Positions 30,506-42,000 of a stretch of DNA of 64,000 bases are shown here, piece by piece (the stretch's first letter is position 1; each line of letters starts with the position of its first letter). A program made the position numbers and the translations under genes. Source of the stretch: Sclerotiophoma versabilis (taxonomy: Eukaryota; Ascomycota; Dothideomycetes; Pleosporales; Didymellaceae); NCBI GenBank assembly GCA_012274445.1, contig JAAROD010000087.1, positions 248,001 to 312,000 of the forward strand, given 5' to 3'. The notes beneath the pieces were generated by a model. It had not been told where the DNA came from. It searched no databases and saw only the letters and a program-made list of their open reading frames with translations.

Positions 30506-32615
30506 TTACCTGACAGGTAGTTCAGGCGTTGTGTCGTTCGCATCGTCGTCCTCGATCCTCCTCTTCAAACCGCCCTCGACTTGGATGCCTTGCTTCACCC
30601 AGTCCATCTTCTCAATATCCTCTAAGCTCTTACGTCCGCGCGAGACCTTCTTGAGGAGACTTTCGACGCAGTCTCGAGCACCAGCCCACTCCTTGCCTTT
30701 TTCAGGGTCCCACTCTCCATCCTCATCACCAAACTTGACCCAGACCCAGTCGCATCTAGCGATTCGATGAGCGGCTCTACTGCGCGAGCCCACCTTACCT
30801 GGTGGCGGGTCGAAGGGTAGACGTCCTTCCATCAGAGCATACAACAGGACACCCAGGGCCCAAGCGTCAGTCGAGCGGCCGTCATAGGGCTGGCCTAATA
30901 GAATCTCTGGTGCGGCATAGTCTTCACTACCACAACGAGTTGTCAAAAGGGGAGACTCTGGAGGAGCAGGTATACGGCGGGAGAGACCAAGATCTGTCAG
31001 TGTCGCGATTGGGTATGGATGAGACTGTGGGTTTTTGAGAAGAGGTACGGAAGAGACAGGGATATTGAGGAGGACATCTGGCATGCATTAGTACAAGACC
31101 ACTTGAATGCACTGACCATTTAGAGGCTGATGTCGAAGAATGGAGAGAACTACTTTCTAGCTTGATGTCGCGGTGCACAATCAGCTTCTCATGCAGATAC
31201 CGTACGGCACTGACCATCTCAGCGAACACACGTTGGACGATGTCTAAGCTCAGGATATCGCGGTGATCGCTGGCTACATCAAACAGATCACCACCAGGGC
31301 AGTATGTCAAGACCAGGAGGGCCTGGGCCTCATTGTGATCAAAGGCTCGCAGGCGAACGAGAGAGGGATGCGAGACAGAGCGGAGCATCTCCACTTCTCG
31401 CTTGAGGCTTAGTTCGACACGTTCCTCATCGGCGCCGCCGGCAGGACCGTGCTCAACGACCTTGATGGCGACGAGCTTACGAAGGTCTAGAGAATTCTCG
31501 TCCAGCGGGTCCTGGGCTGCGGTCCTTTCGCACGTGGCCAAATAAACTTTGCTGAATGTACCTTGACCAAGTTGCCGAACCGGGCGCCAGAGCTTCTTCT
31601 TCATCTGAGACCCATCCCGAACAACAATGTACTTGGTACCGTCATCCTCCATGACGTGATCTTCCTCATCAGTGACGCTTCGGTTGCTTGCATTGCTGGC
31701 AGGGGGCGTAGGCAGACCAGCAGGAACTTGTGCAGGAACAATGCCCCGCTGTGAGGCAAGATACTGCTCGCGGCGCAAGCGCTGCTGCATGGTTGCGTCA
31801 CGCTCGGCAGCGGCATTGCCAATAGTGAGATTTCGAGGTCGAGGGTTGTGTAGAGAGCCCGGGGTATACTCGCTGATACTGCGGTTTCTCTCACGGGCTG
31901 TTTCACTGTTTTGATGGGCCTGTATGCGCGCTTCTGTAGCCTCCACCCCGGCAGTCTTCAACCGCTGGTAGCCCTTCTTCTTCAGTGAGGGTGACGGGGA
32001 GAGAGTCGCCCTGTTCGAGGAGAGATAGGCGTCATCGCGCGAGCTGGTAGAAGCTCCTCGAGGCCGCGGCACAGCCCGTTGCCATGGTCCGGGAGAGTCG
32101 CCCATGACCAGCGGCGAAGGGAGAGGGGTGAGGTCGCCCAGCGCGTTCAGTGCCGGCGAGGAGATGGCCGAAGAGGGCGACAACGAGCCGGCCAGACTGT
32201 TGTTGGACCGCGTAGTCCTCAAGAACTTCTCGTCGATCATAATCGGCGCAGTGGCCGACTGGCGCAGCCCTTCGCTGCCGGTGCCCGCCACGGTGGTGGT
32301 GTTGCTCGGTGTGTTGCGCGCGGTTGACGTCGTGGACGGCGGCAGATCGGTAACGAGGGTCAGCCCGCTACTGGGCGCGCGGACGTGCCAGCGAGGGACG
32401 TACAGAGGGAGCGAGGCGTTTGCAGGCGCGTCTTGAGTACCAAATGGCGGGAGATTGGCGTTCGATGTCGACGAAGAAGCGTTCAGAAGCGCCGAGGGTG
32501 CGGGATCGGCACCGGTGCCCGTTTTGAGTGCTTTGCTCAATTCGCCGAGGGGAGCAGCAGGCTGGGGGCCGGAGGCAGGGTCGCGGTTGCCCTGGGATGA
32601 CTCGGGGCCCTCCAT
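30506..32615 (-). CDS. Serine/threonine protein kinase with long disordered N-terminus and DLG motif
   Basis: Two exons, 32615-31154 and 31077-30506, joined by a 76-bp intron that completes HRDIKLEN-VLLN; 677 aa. Residues 1-330 are Ser/Pro/Thr-rich and disordered. The kinase domain starts near residue 345: glycine loop LGQGTFSKVYLA, catalytic VAIK, alpha-C Glu in REVEML, catalytic loop HRDIKLEN, metal-binding motif DLG in place of DFG, and CGSEDYAAPE in the activation segment. DLG variants are known in active fungal kinases, so activity is expected. The best guess is a CAMK-like fungal kinase; I do not name a specific ortholog. The conserved domain continues to about residue 655. Confidence 0.9.
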
Positions 32616-33375
32616 AGTGGTTGTACACGGGACTTTGAGCGAGGCGCGGGGGAGCGACTAATGTCTGGCTTGTTGGAGGTGCGTGCGTCTTTCCGGTCAT
32701 CAACTCTCAGATAGCGCGCCCACCGGTGGAGCGATCCTGGGAAACTTGATAGCCCTGCCGCTGCAAGTGGAATAGCGCTCGACTATAATAAGATGCAGAC
32801 GAGGCTTAACGAACTATTCAACAGAGAAAGGCGCGTGCAAGCACGAAGGCGCACAGGGCTAGATTGCTTGGAGTAAGCCTAGATGCATCAAACCATGCAA
32901 GGTTCGCGCATCCCCAGCTTTTGGACCGCGCAGTGTTCGATCCTTCAGCGCTGCTCTCGTTGCGTCAGTCAGCGTCAGCCTCCAAAGTCATCCAACTTCT
33001 CCAGCCTGCATTGCTCTCGTTGGATATCTTCGCAACGTAACCCTGAATCAGGCACGTACGAGCATCAAGTCTAGACTTGCTAGTCAATACGAACGTGAGC
33101 GGGACCAATTTTTTAGCACGTCACAATCTTTGGAACAGCGACTTTGTAATTCTTCTTCACTGGCTATGCATCTCGTTCGCCAGGTTACGGTCTCGATACC
33201 GAAAAAACAAATACATCCTGCGGCAAAAGGCAGATGTTCTGCGACCGATCGTCCTGCACTTTGGACTAACCTAAAAGACGATATTATACAGAAACCTCGC
33301 CAAATGCCAGGGTGAAGAGGTCTTGGAAAAGGCCATGGTAAAGGGCACTGCGTGCCGCTACAAGAAACCTCGCTA
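32616..33375. other. Kinase promoter and downstream flank of the coiled-coil gene
   Basis: Between two minus-strand genes; no further gene recognised. Confidence 0.4.
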
Positions 33376-36300
33376 TCATTGAGCTGGCTTCTGACCGTAG
33401 GCGTATGGCTGCTCAGAACCGGCTTGGGACAAGTTGTATGAAGAGTAGCCGTTCATGTACCCGTTGTTGTACTGGCCGCCGTTGCTAAAGTGGTAGGGGT
33501 TTGTGCCCGTGTACGAAGATGATTCCCCTTTGTTACGACCGTGATAGGCGGAACGACCGTTCCATGCTTGAGATTGCCAGTTTGTGCCGTAATTGCTACG
33601 TGAGTCACAATGTGATTCGTGGTTATTGGAGACGGTGCGATCTTGCAGAGGTGGCATTGGTGGCTGCTGCTCACAGCCGCTCTCATTCCCATAGTAGCTG
33701 GTGAGAGCAGACTGGGAGTGGTGGGTCGGGACAGCCTGCGGCATCAGTGTCGATGCACCGGGAGTGGGCATGGCACCGGTAGCCGAGTGATATGGACCGA
33801 ACTTTGATTCAGAGAGCTTCTCCACTGTCTGCTGCATATGCACCATTGCCTTCTGGATCTCTTTGAGGCTTGACTCCATCTCGGCTGTTTTCTTCTTCTG
33901 CTCTGTCACTGCGCCGAGGACCGCGTCCTTAAGGAAATTTTCGAGCTGGCCAAGCTTGAGGCCGACATTGTGCATCTGATTGGAAGTATCATCAGTTTTC
34001 TTGTTGACAGAACTGATCTGTGACTTCAGGTCATCGACATGCTTCTCCAGGAGAATCACGAGCTGCTCGTGCTTTGTATTTGTTGTACTGATTTGTTGCT
34101 TGGTGTTCATGTCGATGGCGTCATACGTTGTTTTACCGACTACGTCCAGATGCTCGTTGGTCATGAAGAAGTGATCCTCAATAGTCTTGTGTGTGCGTGG
34201 AGAAGGCCAAAGACCGGCAGGAGCGGTGCCATGCCCACCGCGGAGGATGGAGGCTGGTGGAATGGGAACGTGAGACCCGTGTAGCTTGTGCAGAGGACTC
34301 GGAACGGCACTTGGACACAGGATACGAAAGTCACAGTTTGAATCGGCACGTGGGTTCGCCCCGCTCAGCATGTCGGTGAGTTTTGATGAAGAGGTATCTG
34401 GTTGTAGGTGACCCGGGCCGCCGTCCAGCGAAGGAGGAACCTGGCGTTGCTCACCGACGTGGAGTTCCTGCTTGACCCTAAATGCGAGCTTGTTGTCGTC
34501 GCGCTGCTGTGGCGCTTGCTTGTCCCGTGTTTGGGCATCATCGTTGTTTGTTGTCCGTGTCTTTGGAGAGCCTGGCTCAATGGCGTCCATGCTACCCTGA
34601 TACACCATCTCGATTGATCCGTTGTTAGAGCCGTCCTGGAGTAAGCTGGATTTAGGCGGTGCAAACAGCATACGGCTAGTGTTAGTCTGAGGTGAGAGTT
34701 AGTTCGGCATAGAAGAAGACTTTGAAGGGGTCGAGTGTGGGAAATTGCACTGAAGGCGAGTCGGGCAGGTCACATGGGCAAAGCAGGAGCTAAGCGCAGA
34801 CCCGCTCCTTTAGGATACGAGTAGGGAAGGAGCGTTTGTCACTTACGTTCTGCGACGGACTCTCACCGTCCATGAACAGCTGGACTGAGCGATCAGAAGG
34901 TGAGTAAAACCGCGGTGGTAGGGGACTCAGTTGACGACCAAGTCGCTCATTGTAGTGCTTGTCACCGCTGCGACTTGATGTTGGAAGCTGCAGTAAGTCG
35001 TAACTTTCAGTAGCCAGTGGAGCACTATAACCGCCTTTCTTTACCTCACCTGCTTCATCCTTTCCAGGATATGGCCATTGCAGTGCCTCACCTTCAATGA
35101 GCTTGGTGTAGTCTTTGGCAGTGTATGTGCGGACCTTTGTTGGGCTTACGCCTTCCTTACCGTCAATGGCTGTCTTTGGGGGCGAGGGGCTGAGCGCAAA
35201 TATCGGAAACCGAAACGGTATTTGCGTACCTCTGTCTGGTAGCTCACCATAACTTTCACGCAGATCTTCGTTGGAAGGAGCTCGGCGCAGCGGGCTGGGC
35301 GGATTTAAGGGAGGGCGAAACTCAGGAGGTGTGTCCTTTGCAGGCGGAGTAGGAGGACTCATTGACTCGAACGAGGGGTTTGCCGCTGCCTGCCCTTGAG
35401 GTGGCGTATTTTCTTTCTCCGACGACCTGCGCCCAACTTTGTGATTGCGGCGTGTTACAGTACTGTATTGAGCCCTAACCGGGTTCGTTCGACCGTCTAC
35501 ATTCACAGGGAGAGGCTTTACTGTGTCTGAGCGTGGCATCTTTGTAGGCGTCTTCATAACGCGAGCAGTATAGATCGGGCGTGGCTCAATTCGGTGAGGT
35601 CTGCGTGAAGGTGTTGTTCCAAGAATCTGAGCTGCTTTTGATGGCATTGCTGGTGTCGTACCAATTGCTGGTGTCCTACTGAATGTGGGCAGACTGACAC
35701 CAAAGAGCTTCTTCTTTGGGCTTCGGGTTGGCTCATCGCTCTCTGGCTGCTTCTCGCCGCTTACAGCCCTGCATTGAGCGCGCAAATCTTCCGTTCGGAT
35801 AAAGACTTTCTCCGGATCAACAGACCCTTATGGATGTCAGTTCCTAAACTGCTGAATCATAGTGGATATCACGTACCTGTCGCGGGTGTAGGAGGAATCT
35901 GACCAGTCATCTTGAACAGCTTCTTCTCTGTGCGAGATTCGATGTGAGATCTTGTGGTTGTCCTGTCTTCGTCCAAAACTTCAAGCTGAGCTTGAGCTGC
36001 GGCAGCGCTGCGGTGACTACGCCCAGACTGCCTGGAGCGCGCGGTAGAGCCATGTTGACTAGTTACCGAGCCACAGTCTGATTTGCGTGGTGAACTGCGT
36101 GCTTGATCCATGAGACCGGAAAGTGTGGTCATGGCCGATGAACGGTGTTTGCTTGCTTGAGAGCCGGGCTTAGAGACTGCGAGACGCGACTCATCAAGCT
36201 CCAGCGGCGACGTCAGTGGTGTGGTTATTTCGGAATGCACTGCTTGCTGTGTTGAGAATGAAGCAAAGCGCTGCAGGTGTTGACCGCTGCCTTTCATTTG

Positions 36301-36411
36301 AGACAACACATTGACGGAGGCGTTTTGTCCAGGGGCCGTCCAGGATGGAGGCCACTGTGGAATGGCGATAGGTGGTGGCCTCTTCTTGTAATCGCGAGCT
36401 GACGGGGACAT
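33376..36411 (-). CDS. Large low-complexity protein with C-terminal coiled coil
   Basis: I join three frames into one 941-aa gene: exons 36411-35877, 35826-34847 and 34686-33376. Intron 1 (50 bp, GTACGT..ATAAG) restores PATG-SVDPEKVFIRTEDLR; intron 2 (160 bp, GTAAGT..CACCTCAG) restores SPSQN-TNTSRMLFAPPK. Both have matching phases. Residues 1-500 are Ser/Pro/Arg-rich with many SP/TP sites (possible CDK/MAPK targets), for example MSPPTPPAKDTPPEF and RSSEKENTPP. Residues about 680-810 form a coiled coil with heptad spacing (KHEQLVILLEKHVDDLKSQI, then MESSLKEIQKAMVHMQQ). The C-terminus is Gln/Asn/Tyr/Gly-rich, like prion-like domains. No enzyme motif. Possibly a cytoskeletal, polarity or RNA-associated scaffold; function unknown. 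Confidence 0.75.
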
Positions 36412-37194
36412 CTTCAGACAAAAAAGAACTTGTCTAGGTATGCAGATTAGATCTGAGAAGTGTGTGAAGGCGCGAATAGACGGACATACTTACACTTGTT
36501 AGAACCAATAGTTGTATCGTCCAAGAAAACAGGACTGCGCTTGTATAAACCCAAGTACACTTTTAGGCGTGAACAGGTTGGTCGAACGAAATCCTGATAA
36601 CGTCCAAAACTGTGGAGGCGCAGGTGGACAGGTGGTCTGCAGGCTGCAATGTCAGGACTCTTCACGCCGTGCAGATTTGCTGGCATAGGCAACCCCACAA
36701 CAAACAAACCCAGCTTTCACTTCGTTTTACGTCACTTCAGTCGAAGAGAAAGTAGAGCTAGTTCTGAGCCCGTAAAAAAAGCCGCGTCGCTTCTAGAATA
36801 AAGAAAAAGAATCGAGATAACAGTGCGTTATGTATACTCGGCGCTCCCCGTCGACTGCACTCTGGGACGTCTATGTTGACCAGCACGTGTGTTAAGAACT
36901 CACCTGCTTCGAGTTTCTCAAGGCGTTGAAGTGTTAGACCATCGTTGGTAAATCTTATCATTCTTGTCTCTTTCCATTCATTCTATCCGGGTCTGGTGTT
37001 ACCAAAACTGAGGAAATAATCAATGGCCAGAATGAGATGTCATGCAAAGGGAGCATGGGCAGATTCATAACCTAAAAAAAACCGCTACCCACAGATGGCG
37101 CCAGAGAGGTATCCAAGATTTCACGCCCAGTCAAAAATTCTGCAAACTAGAGCTCCCCTAGCTCTTAACACTGCACAGCTGCTGCATTCATACT
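36412..37194. other. Intergenic between the scaffold gene and CDC42
   Basis: Promoter of the minus-strand scaffold gene plus the 3' flank of CDC42. A minus-strand frame at 36447-36707 might be an untranslated or earlier exon, but I cannot show a join. Confidence 0.4.
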
Positions 37195-38033
37195 CTAAAG
37201 TATGACGCACTTCTTCTCCTTTTTCGCTCCTTTGCCTTGTTTCCTTGTTGCTGGTGGCTCAAGTGCTGCCACAATTGCCTGTATTCATGTCAGCGTTGGG
37301 CATCATGCCATTCTCAAAACAATCCTTACCTCGTCGAATACATCCTTGAGCTTGTACTGTGTCAGAGCTGAACACTCCACGTACTTGACTGCACCAAGCT
37401 CCATCGCCATTTGCCTGCCATCTTCCTGCTTGACAGGAGCCATCCTCTGCTTCGATAGCTTGTCCTTGACGGCATTGTCTTCTCTCAAATCGACTTGTGT
37501 ACCGACGATTAAGCACGGGACACCAGGGCAGTGGTGATGTACCTCGGGAAACCACTTCTCACGAACGTTTTCGAAGGATGCAGGCGATGTAACGGAAAAA
37601 CAGACAAGGAAGACGTCGGTCTGGGGGTACGAGAGCGGTCGGAGTCGGTCATAATCCTCCTGTCCGGCAGTATCGAAGAGGCCGAGGGTGTATGGCTCGT
37701 CACCAATCCTTTACTACGGTCAGTTACTGTCCACTTTTACAAGCGCCTATTTCTTGCAAAACCTGCGTTGCAAGCTCCTCTGGAATAGATGTAGAAAGAG
37801 AGGAACATGGGAAGCTCACATTACCGTGACGGCGTAGTTGTCGAAGACCGTAGGGACGTATTCGGAAGGGAACTTGTTCGTGGTGTAGCTGATGAGAAGA
37901 CATGTCTTGCCGACAGCACCGTCGCCGACGACGACGCACCTGTTGGAGAGAGCTGTTAAAGACTGTCTTTGTAATGCGCACAGGATAGGCGGAAGGAGAG
38001 ATGGTGGGCGTACTTGATTGTCGCAACGACCAT
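37195..38033 (-). CDS. CDC42: Rho-family GTPase Cdc42
   Basis: Four exons: 38033-38014, 37939-37820, 37708-37330 and 37278-37195; 200 aa. Exon 1 encodes MVVATIK. The spliced protein has the P-loop GDGAVGKT, switch I VPTVFDNY, switch II DTAGQEDYDRLRPLSY, the Rho-type TQVD guanine motif and ECSALTQYKLKDVFDEA. The terminal exon carries a Lys-rich tail and CaaX box CVIL, predicting geranylgeranylation and membrane anchoring. Cdc42 sets polarity and hyphal tip growth through PAK kinases and formins. Phases agree at every junction. The tail before the CaaX box is several residues longer than in yeast Cdc42, which is common in filamentous species. No residue expected for GTP hydrolysis is missing. 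Confidence 0.97.
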
Positions 38034-39659
38034 GGCGGAGGCTGGAGAAGGCTGCTAGGTACGCAAGTGGGTATATATGGTCGGCGGATAGCACTGTTCG
38101 GCTCGTAGACGGTATGCGACAGGGTCGTGTGATGGCGGCCAGCAAGTGCGGAGATAAAGCTAGCGGAATAGAACTACTGCTTGATGTCCAACAAACGAGG
38201 GGTCGAAATGAGTGGAGAGCGCCTAGACAGCACGCCAGTCAGTGTGCATATTCATGACTGTTTTACGGTTGACAGATCCGCTCCCGCGTACCTCTTGAGT
38301 CGTCCTGCGGTCCAGCGGCGGTGCGTGCTACGCTGGCTTGTCGAGCTTGAAACCTAACGTTTCGAGTTTCAAAGCGGCCGGCGAGGGTGGACAATGAAGC
38401 GAGCGGGCCGAGCACAAGCGGCGGCGGCGCAGCGAGCGGGCAACAAAGACACTGCGTGCGCGGCAGCTGGCCAGCGAAATCGGGTTGGAGCTGGAGAGCG
38501 TGGAGCGTGAAGCGTGGAGAGTAGGGTTGAGGTCGGTACGTCCAGCCTGCCAGCGGAGGTCGAGCTATTCTATCAATGGAAGCGGTTTAGTGGGCTATCA
38601 TAAGCCCTGCATTGCCCCGTCGGTAGCATATTACCAGGATCTGCACAATTTGGATGCCTTTGCACGGCGTCTGCTGGCCAGACCTGCTGCAGCAGCCAGA
38701 TTGAGTTCAACGCGTGGCAGGTCCGGTTTTGCAATCTCTCCCCGACGCGCCGCCCTTCAACACATGCACAACACCGCGACTATCTATGATCCTGTGTATG
38801 CTCGCATTCCAGCAATGCTGCTGCGACCGTAGTCCGCGCAGCGAGCGATGTGCCTGTCACCGGCCGTGCGCCGCCATGTGGCTGCTAGCTGCATTCCGCG
38901 CTTGAGCTGAGAGGCCTCCTCGAGCACACCTCGATTCAACCCAGTATGCAAGCACCCAGACGCCAGGCTGCTGCCAGAGTTCTGCTCAACCAGCTCTACA
39001 AATGCTCTGCTGCCCCACAGAAAATGTTGCAACCAAGCTTCAGGCTCATTGCCCTCGTATGCCCCTGTGCACGCACCGTGGATCAAGTCCTGTGCGCTCG
39101 CATCCTTATGAATGTGCAGCCGCACTGCATCTATGGCAACTCACCCGACATGGCAAGCAGCGGGCCTTGCGTTTCAGGCTTTATCAACCGTGCTTTGAAC
39201 AACCGTGAAATCTCGATTCTCAGCACCACCTGCACAATGGTGGACTTCGGCTTGGGATTCTGATTCAAGACTGCCAACCAAGTACCGGCCCGAGCATTTA
39301 ATCCGTGCCGAAAAAGCTATGGCCCTCTCCTCAAACAATGCTGTCGCCAATCTACACGCGCATGTGCCAGCGCGTTGTGATGGCTGCATCCTTCATCACC
39401 CAACGCCCGCGGGTTGCTTGCCAACTGTGTCGCAACGGATGATCTTGATGATAAGTGGGATCTGCGCCACCATCGGGGTGTGAAACCGGACGTCTACTAC
39501 CAAGTCCCTATTACTGAGGCACAGTATCTTCCTGATCTGCAGGTACCATGGCTAAGACGTTCTTGATGTAGTTTATGGATGGTGCACTTCAGAATGAATT
39601 GGAAAGAAATGTGTCATGCTTGATTCCCTCAGATGTAGCGACCTAGTTTGTTTTTGCAG
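38034..39659. other. CDC42 promoter and gene-poor region
   Basis: Several overlapping frames of 90-115 residues on both strands (38485-39483) but none with a motif, splice pattern or biased composition that would make it a gene. Confidence 0.4.
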
Positions 39660-40560
39660 CCGTTTCGTCCGTCACTATTCCCGTGACCCAGCAAGCCAAC
39701 TTGGATGCTCTTATTGAGCCACAGGACTATGCACAGAGTATCCAGGTCGAGTATGCATCGTGTCGAGATTTGGAGGGAAAAGACAGGCTCAAAATCCAGC
39801 GGGCAATCGCGAAATCGATGATGTGTGTCTGCGTGCCTCGGCGAAAAAGCTGACAGGATGCAGATCCATTGTAGCAGTCATCGAAGAGGCTGATGGGTTC
39901 AGATACTCTGAGCGTCATGCCCACAATCTGAGAATTGGGATGATGGTGCCCGGCTAAAGTATGTTTGCCAAGACAGCCTGAAGAACAAAGATCGGAAGGT
40001 ACAATCCATGTCAAATTTTCGATCAAGCACGAAGCTATCAGCGTGGTGTACAACACAATCCTAGCCATCGAGATGTTGAGAATCGAAGAAACGGCGACAG
40101 GTATGTAGAAACCTCATTGTCCTTATGTTCAAATGCAGCAACGTCCAGATGAGTGACACTAACGTTTAGCAGCCATTCTGCTAATCCAGAAGCGAACAGT
40201 GGGCCTGCACCTCAAGTTGCAAAAACATTAGATGGCTAGTACGAGGCTGTGCAACCTAAGCAGCGCTCGAAGAACGGCTGTATGAATTGTGAGCATCGCT
40301 GACGCAAGTGTACGGAAGAGAAACCATATTGCGCGTACTGTCTCAAGGTAGATGACGACTGCGAGTACGCCGAGTATTCCTGAAAGAACTGCCATCGCAT
40401 ACGACAAACCGGCTTTACACCAAGTCTTTATCGGCATCAGCGTAGCCCCAGCATAGGTCGTTCAGCTCGTCACACCAAGACCAGCTTTACATGCTCCCGT
40501 CTGGTCGAAGCAACAACCAACATCGTATCTGTGGCTGCCGGCTGAGGTATGGTGTTAATC
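39660..40560 (+). pseudogene. Broken Zn2Cys6 transcription factor gene (zinc cluster at 40279-40362)
   Basis: Translating from 40258 gives a complete binuclear zinc cluster with exact spacing C-x2-C-x6-C-x6-C-x2-C-x6-C: Cys codons at 40279, 40288, 40309, 40330, 40339 and 40360. The fourth residue between Cys 2 and Cys 3, where the family normally has Arg, is TGA (40300). This is one C-to-T step from CGA. A second stop follows at 40381. Upstream, 39980-40110 contains another coding-like piece (IKHEAISVVYNTILAIEM) ending at a GTATGT donor, and 39660-39850 is open in one frame; these may be earlier exons, but joins are uncertain. Outer limits are therefore approximate. Fungal C6 factors regulate transcription; this copy cannot be functional as read. 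Confidence 0.65.
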
Positions 40561-41651
40561 GCAGAGATGCGGTGGGCAAGCCATATGCTGGTTTAAACTG
40601 TAAAAGAGCGCACGCTGCCTCCAAGCAGAGTTCTATAGTTATCTTTCCTACATAGACAGAAATACAACGAGAGCCACCATAGGTCACCTGCACAAGGAAC
40701 CGGTTACGGCACCAGTAACTATGTAAGGATGATGCAAGCGCACGCGAGACACATCGTAGTGGTGGTGGCAACTGTCATTCTGCACAATTTGAGCTAATCA
40801 GGACGGGTACAATGTACTGAGGCTTTGAGTGACCGTACGATCTAGCATTTAGGTCAAGGACGTACCTTTGAGCACAGTTTGAGATACGAACGATGATATA
40901 TTCTTTGACGGAAGTACTCTTCTCCAATCTTCAGCGGTATCTACCCAACATGCAGTGAATGCTCTTTAGCACGAAACTGTTACCACTAAGCACAACATCT
41001 TCTCCCATGTATTCACTAACTACGATTTCAACCCGGCCGATATCGGAAGGGTGGTTGACTGTAGGGCGTCGGCGCGTAAAGTGACCAACAGCAGAATTCT
41101 ACTGCTTCTGCCGCACGCCTTGCGGCTGACAGCGGACTTTGTTAGTGCCTTTTGCGTCTTCTGCACAATTGCCCGTTGTGGCTACAGTAGCTTCTAGGGC
41201 CGCGTGCCGCCATGTGTACACGATAGCAGATCTCAAGATAAGCGCCTTTGTTATGAGCAAACAGCTCTGCGTCACACACCGAACATTGTGAGCTTCACGC
41301 CGAAGTGCCCCGAACAGAGCTTTAATGCTAAATGAAGTTCGCAGGCCGCTGAATGGTTCAGAAGCCGTACAGTGGATCTTCCCCGGACCTATTTGCTTTG
41401 GCGATGAGCTCGGAATTGTCCAATCGCCGAGCTGACAAGTGAAATTTTGTCACTGCGCGTCATTGGTGAGACCTGAAATGGACTAGCCCACTGGTGGGGA
41501 AAGCACCGCCGGCCACTTCGCGATAACCCTTCAAGACTCACACAAAACCCACCAACGCCTCTCGCAGCTTGACTCCATCACTTATACATCTCCCAAGGGT
41601 TCTTCTAGCCCGCCCTGTACTGACCTCGCCCACTCATCACCCATTGCGCTT
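40561..41651. other. Decayed DNA and CPA1 promoter
   Basis: 40561-41350 may contain the rest of the decayed zinc-cluster gene, but I cannot align any conserved motif. From about 41500 the sequence is C/T-rich and forms the promoter and start of the CPA1 leader. Confidence 0.4.
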
Positions 41652-41939
41652 ATGCGTGCTGTTCAAACAACCTTCACTTCCCAGGTACGTAACAATTCGC
41701 AGCATATTTCGATAGTCCCTTATCTGTCAACGCACACGCCGTTGATTCACCGCTTCCAACCTCTCGGTCCCCTGAGATACACACTATATCATCGCTTCTG
41801 AACATCTTCACATCTTTGACACTTGCTGACTGACGATTGCAGGACTACATCTCAGGTATGCTGTTACCCGATGTTCGGCGCGCCGTGAGCGTTACTGACA
41901 CTGATGCCAGACCACCTGTGGAAGGCCTCAGTAAACTGA
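41652..41939 (+). CDS. Arginine attenuator peptide (AAP) uORF in the CPA1 leader
   Basis: A 24-codon upstream ORF split over three exons: 41652-41684, 41843-41855 and 41911-41939. The introns are 158 bp (GTACGT..TTGCAG) and 55 bp (GTATGC..GCCAG). The peptide reads MRAVQTTFTS then QDYISDHLWKASVN, with Asp12, Asp16 and Trp19 in the positions known from Neurospora arg-2 and yeast CPA1 peptides. In those systems the nascent peptide stalls the ribosome at its stop codon when arginine is high, reducing initiation at the downstream start and, in yeast, promoting nonsense-mediated decay. The spliced stop lies 61 nt before the CPA1 ATG at 42001. Length and core match the family exactly, so confidence is high although no single open frame shows it. 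Confidence 0.95.
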
Positions 41940-42000
41940 AAGCCTACCCAAACGACCAATTGTACTTCTACCGCTACCAACCAATCTACCTCACGCAAAT

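Noticed and set aside
38485..39483. Several overlapping 90-115-residue frames downstream of CDC42
   Set aside because: They lie on both strands with mutual overlap, without introns, motifs or a consistent composition.
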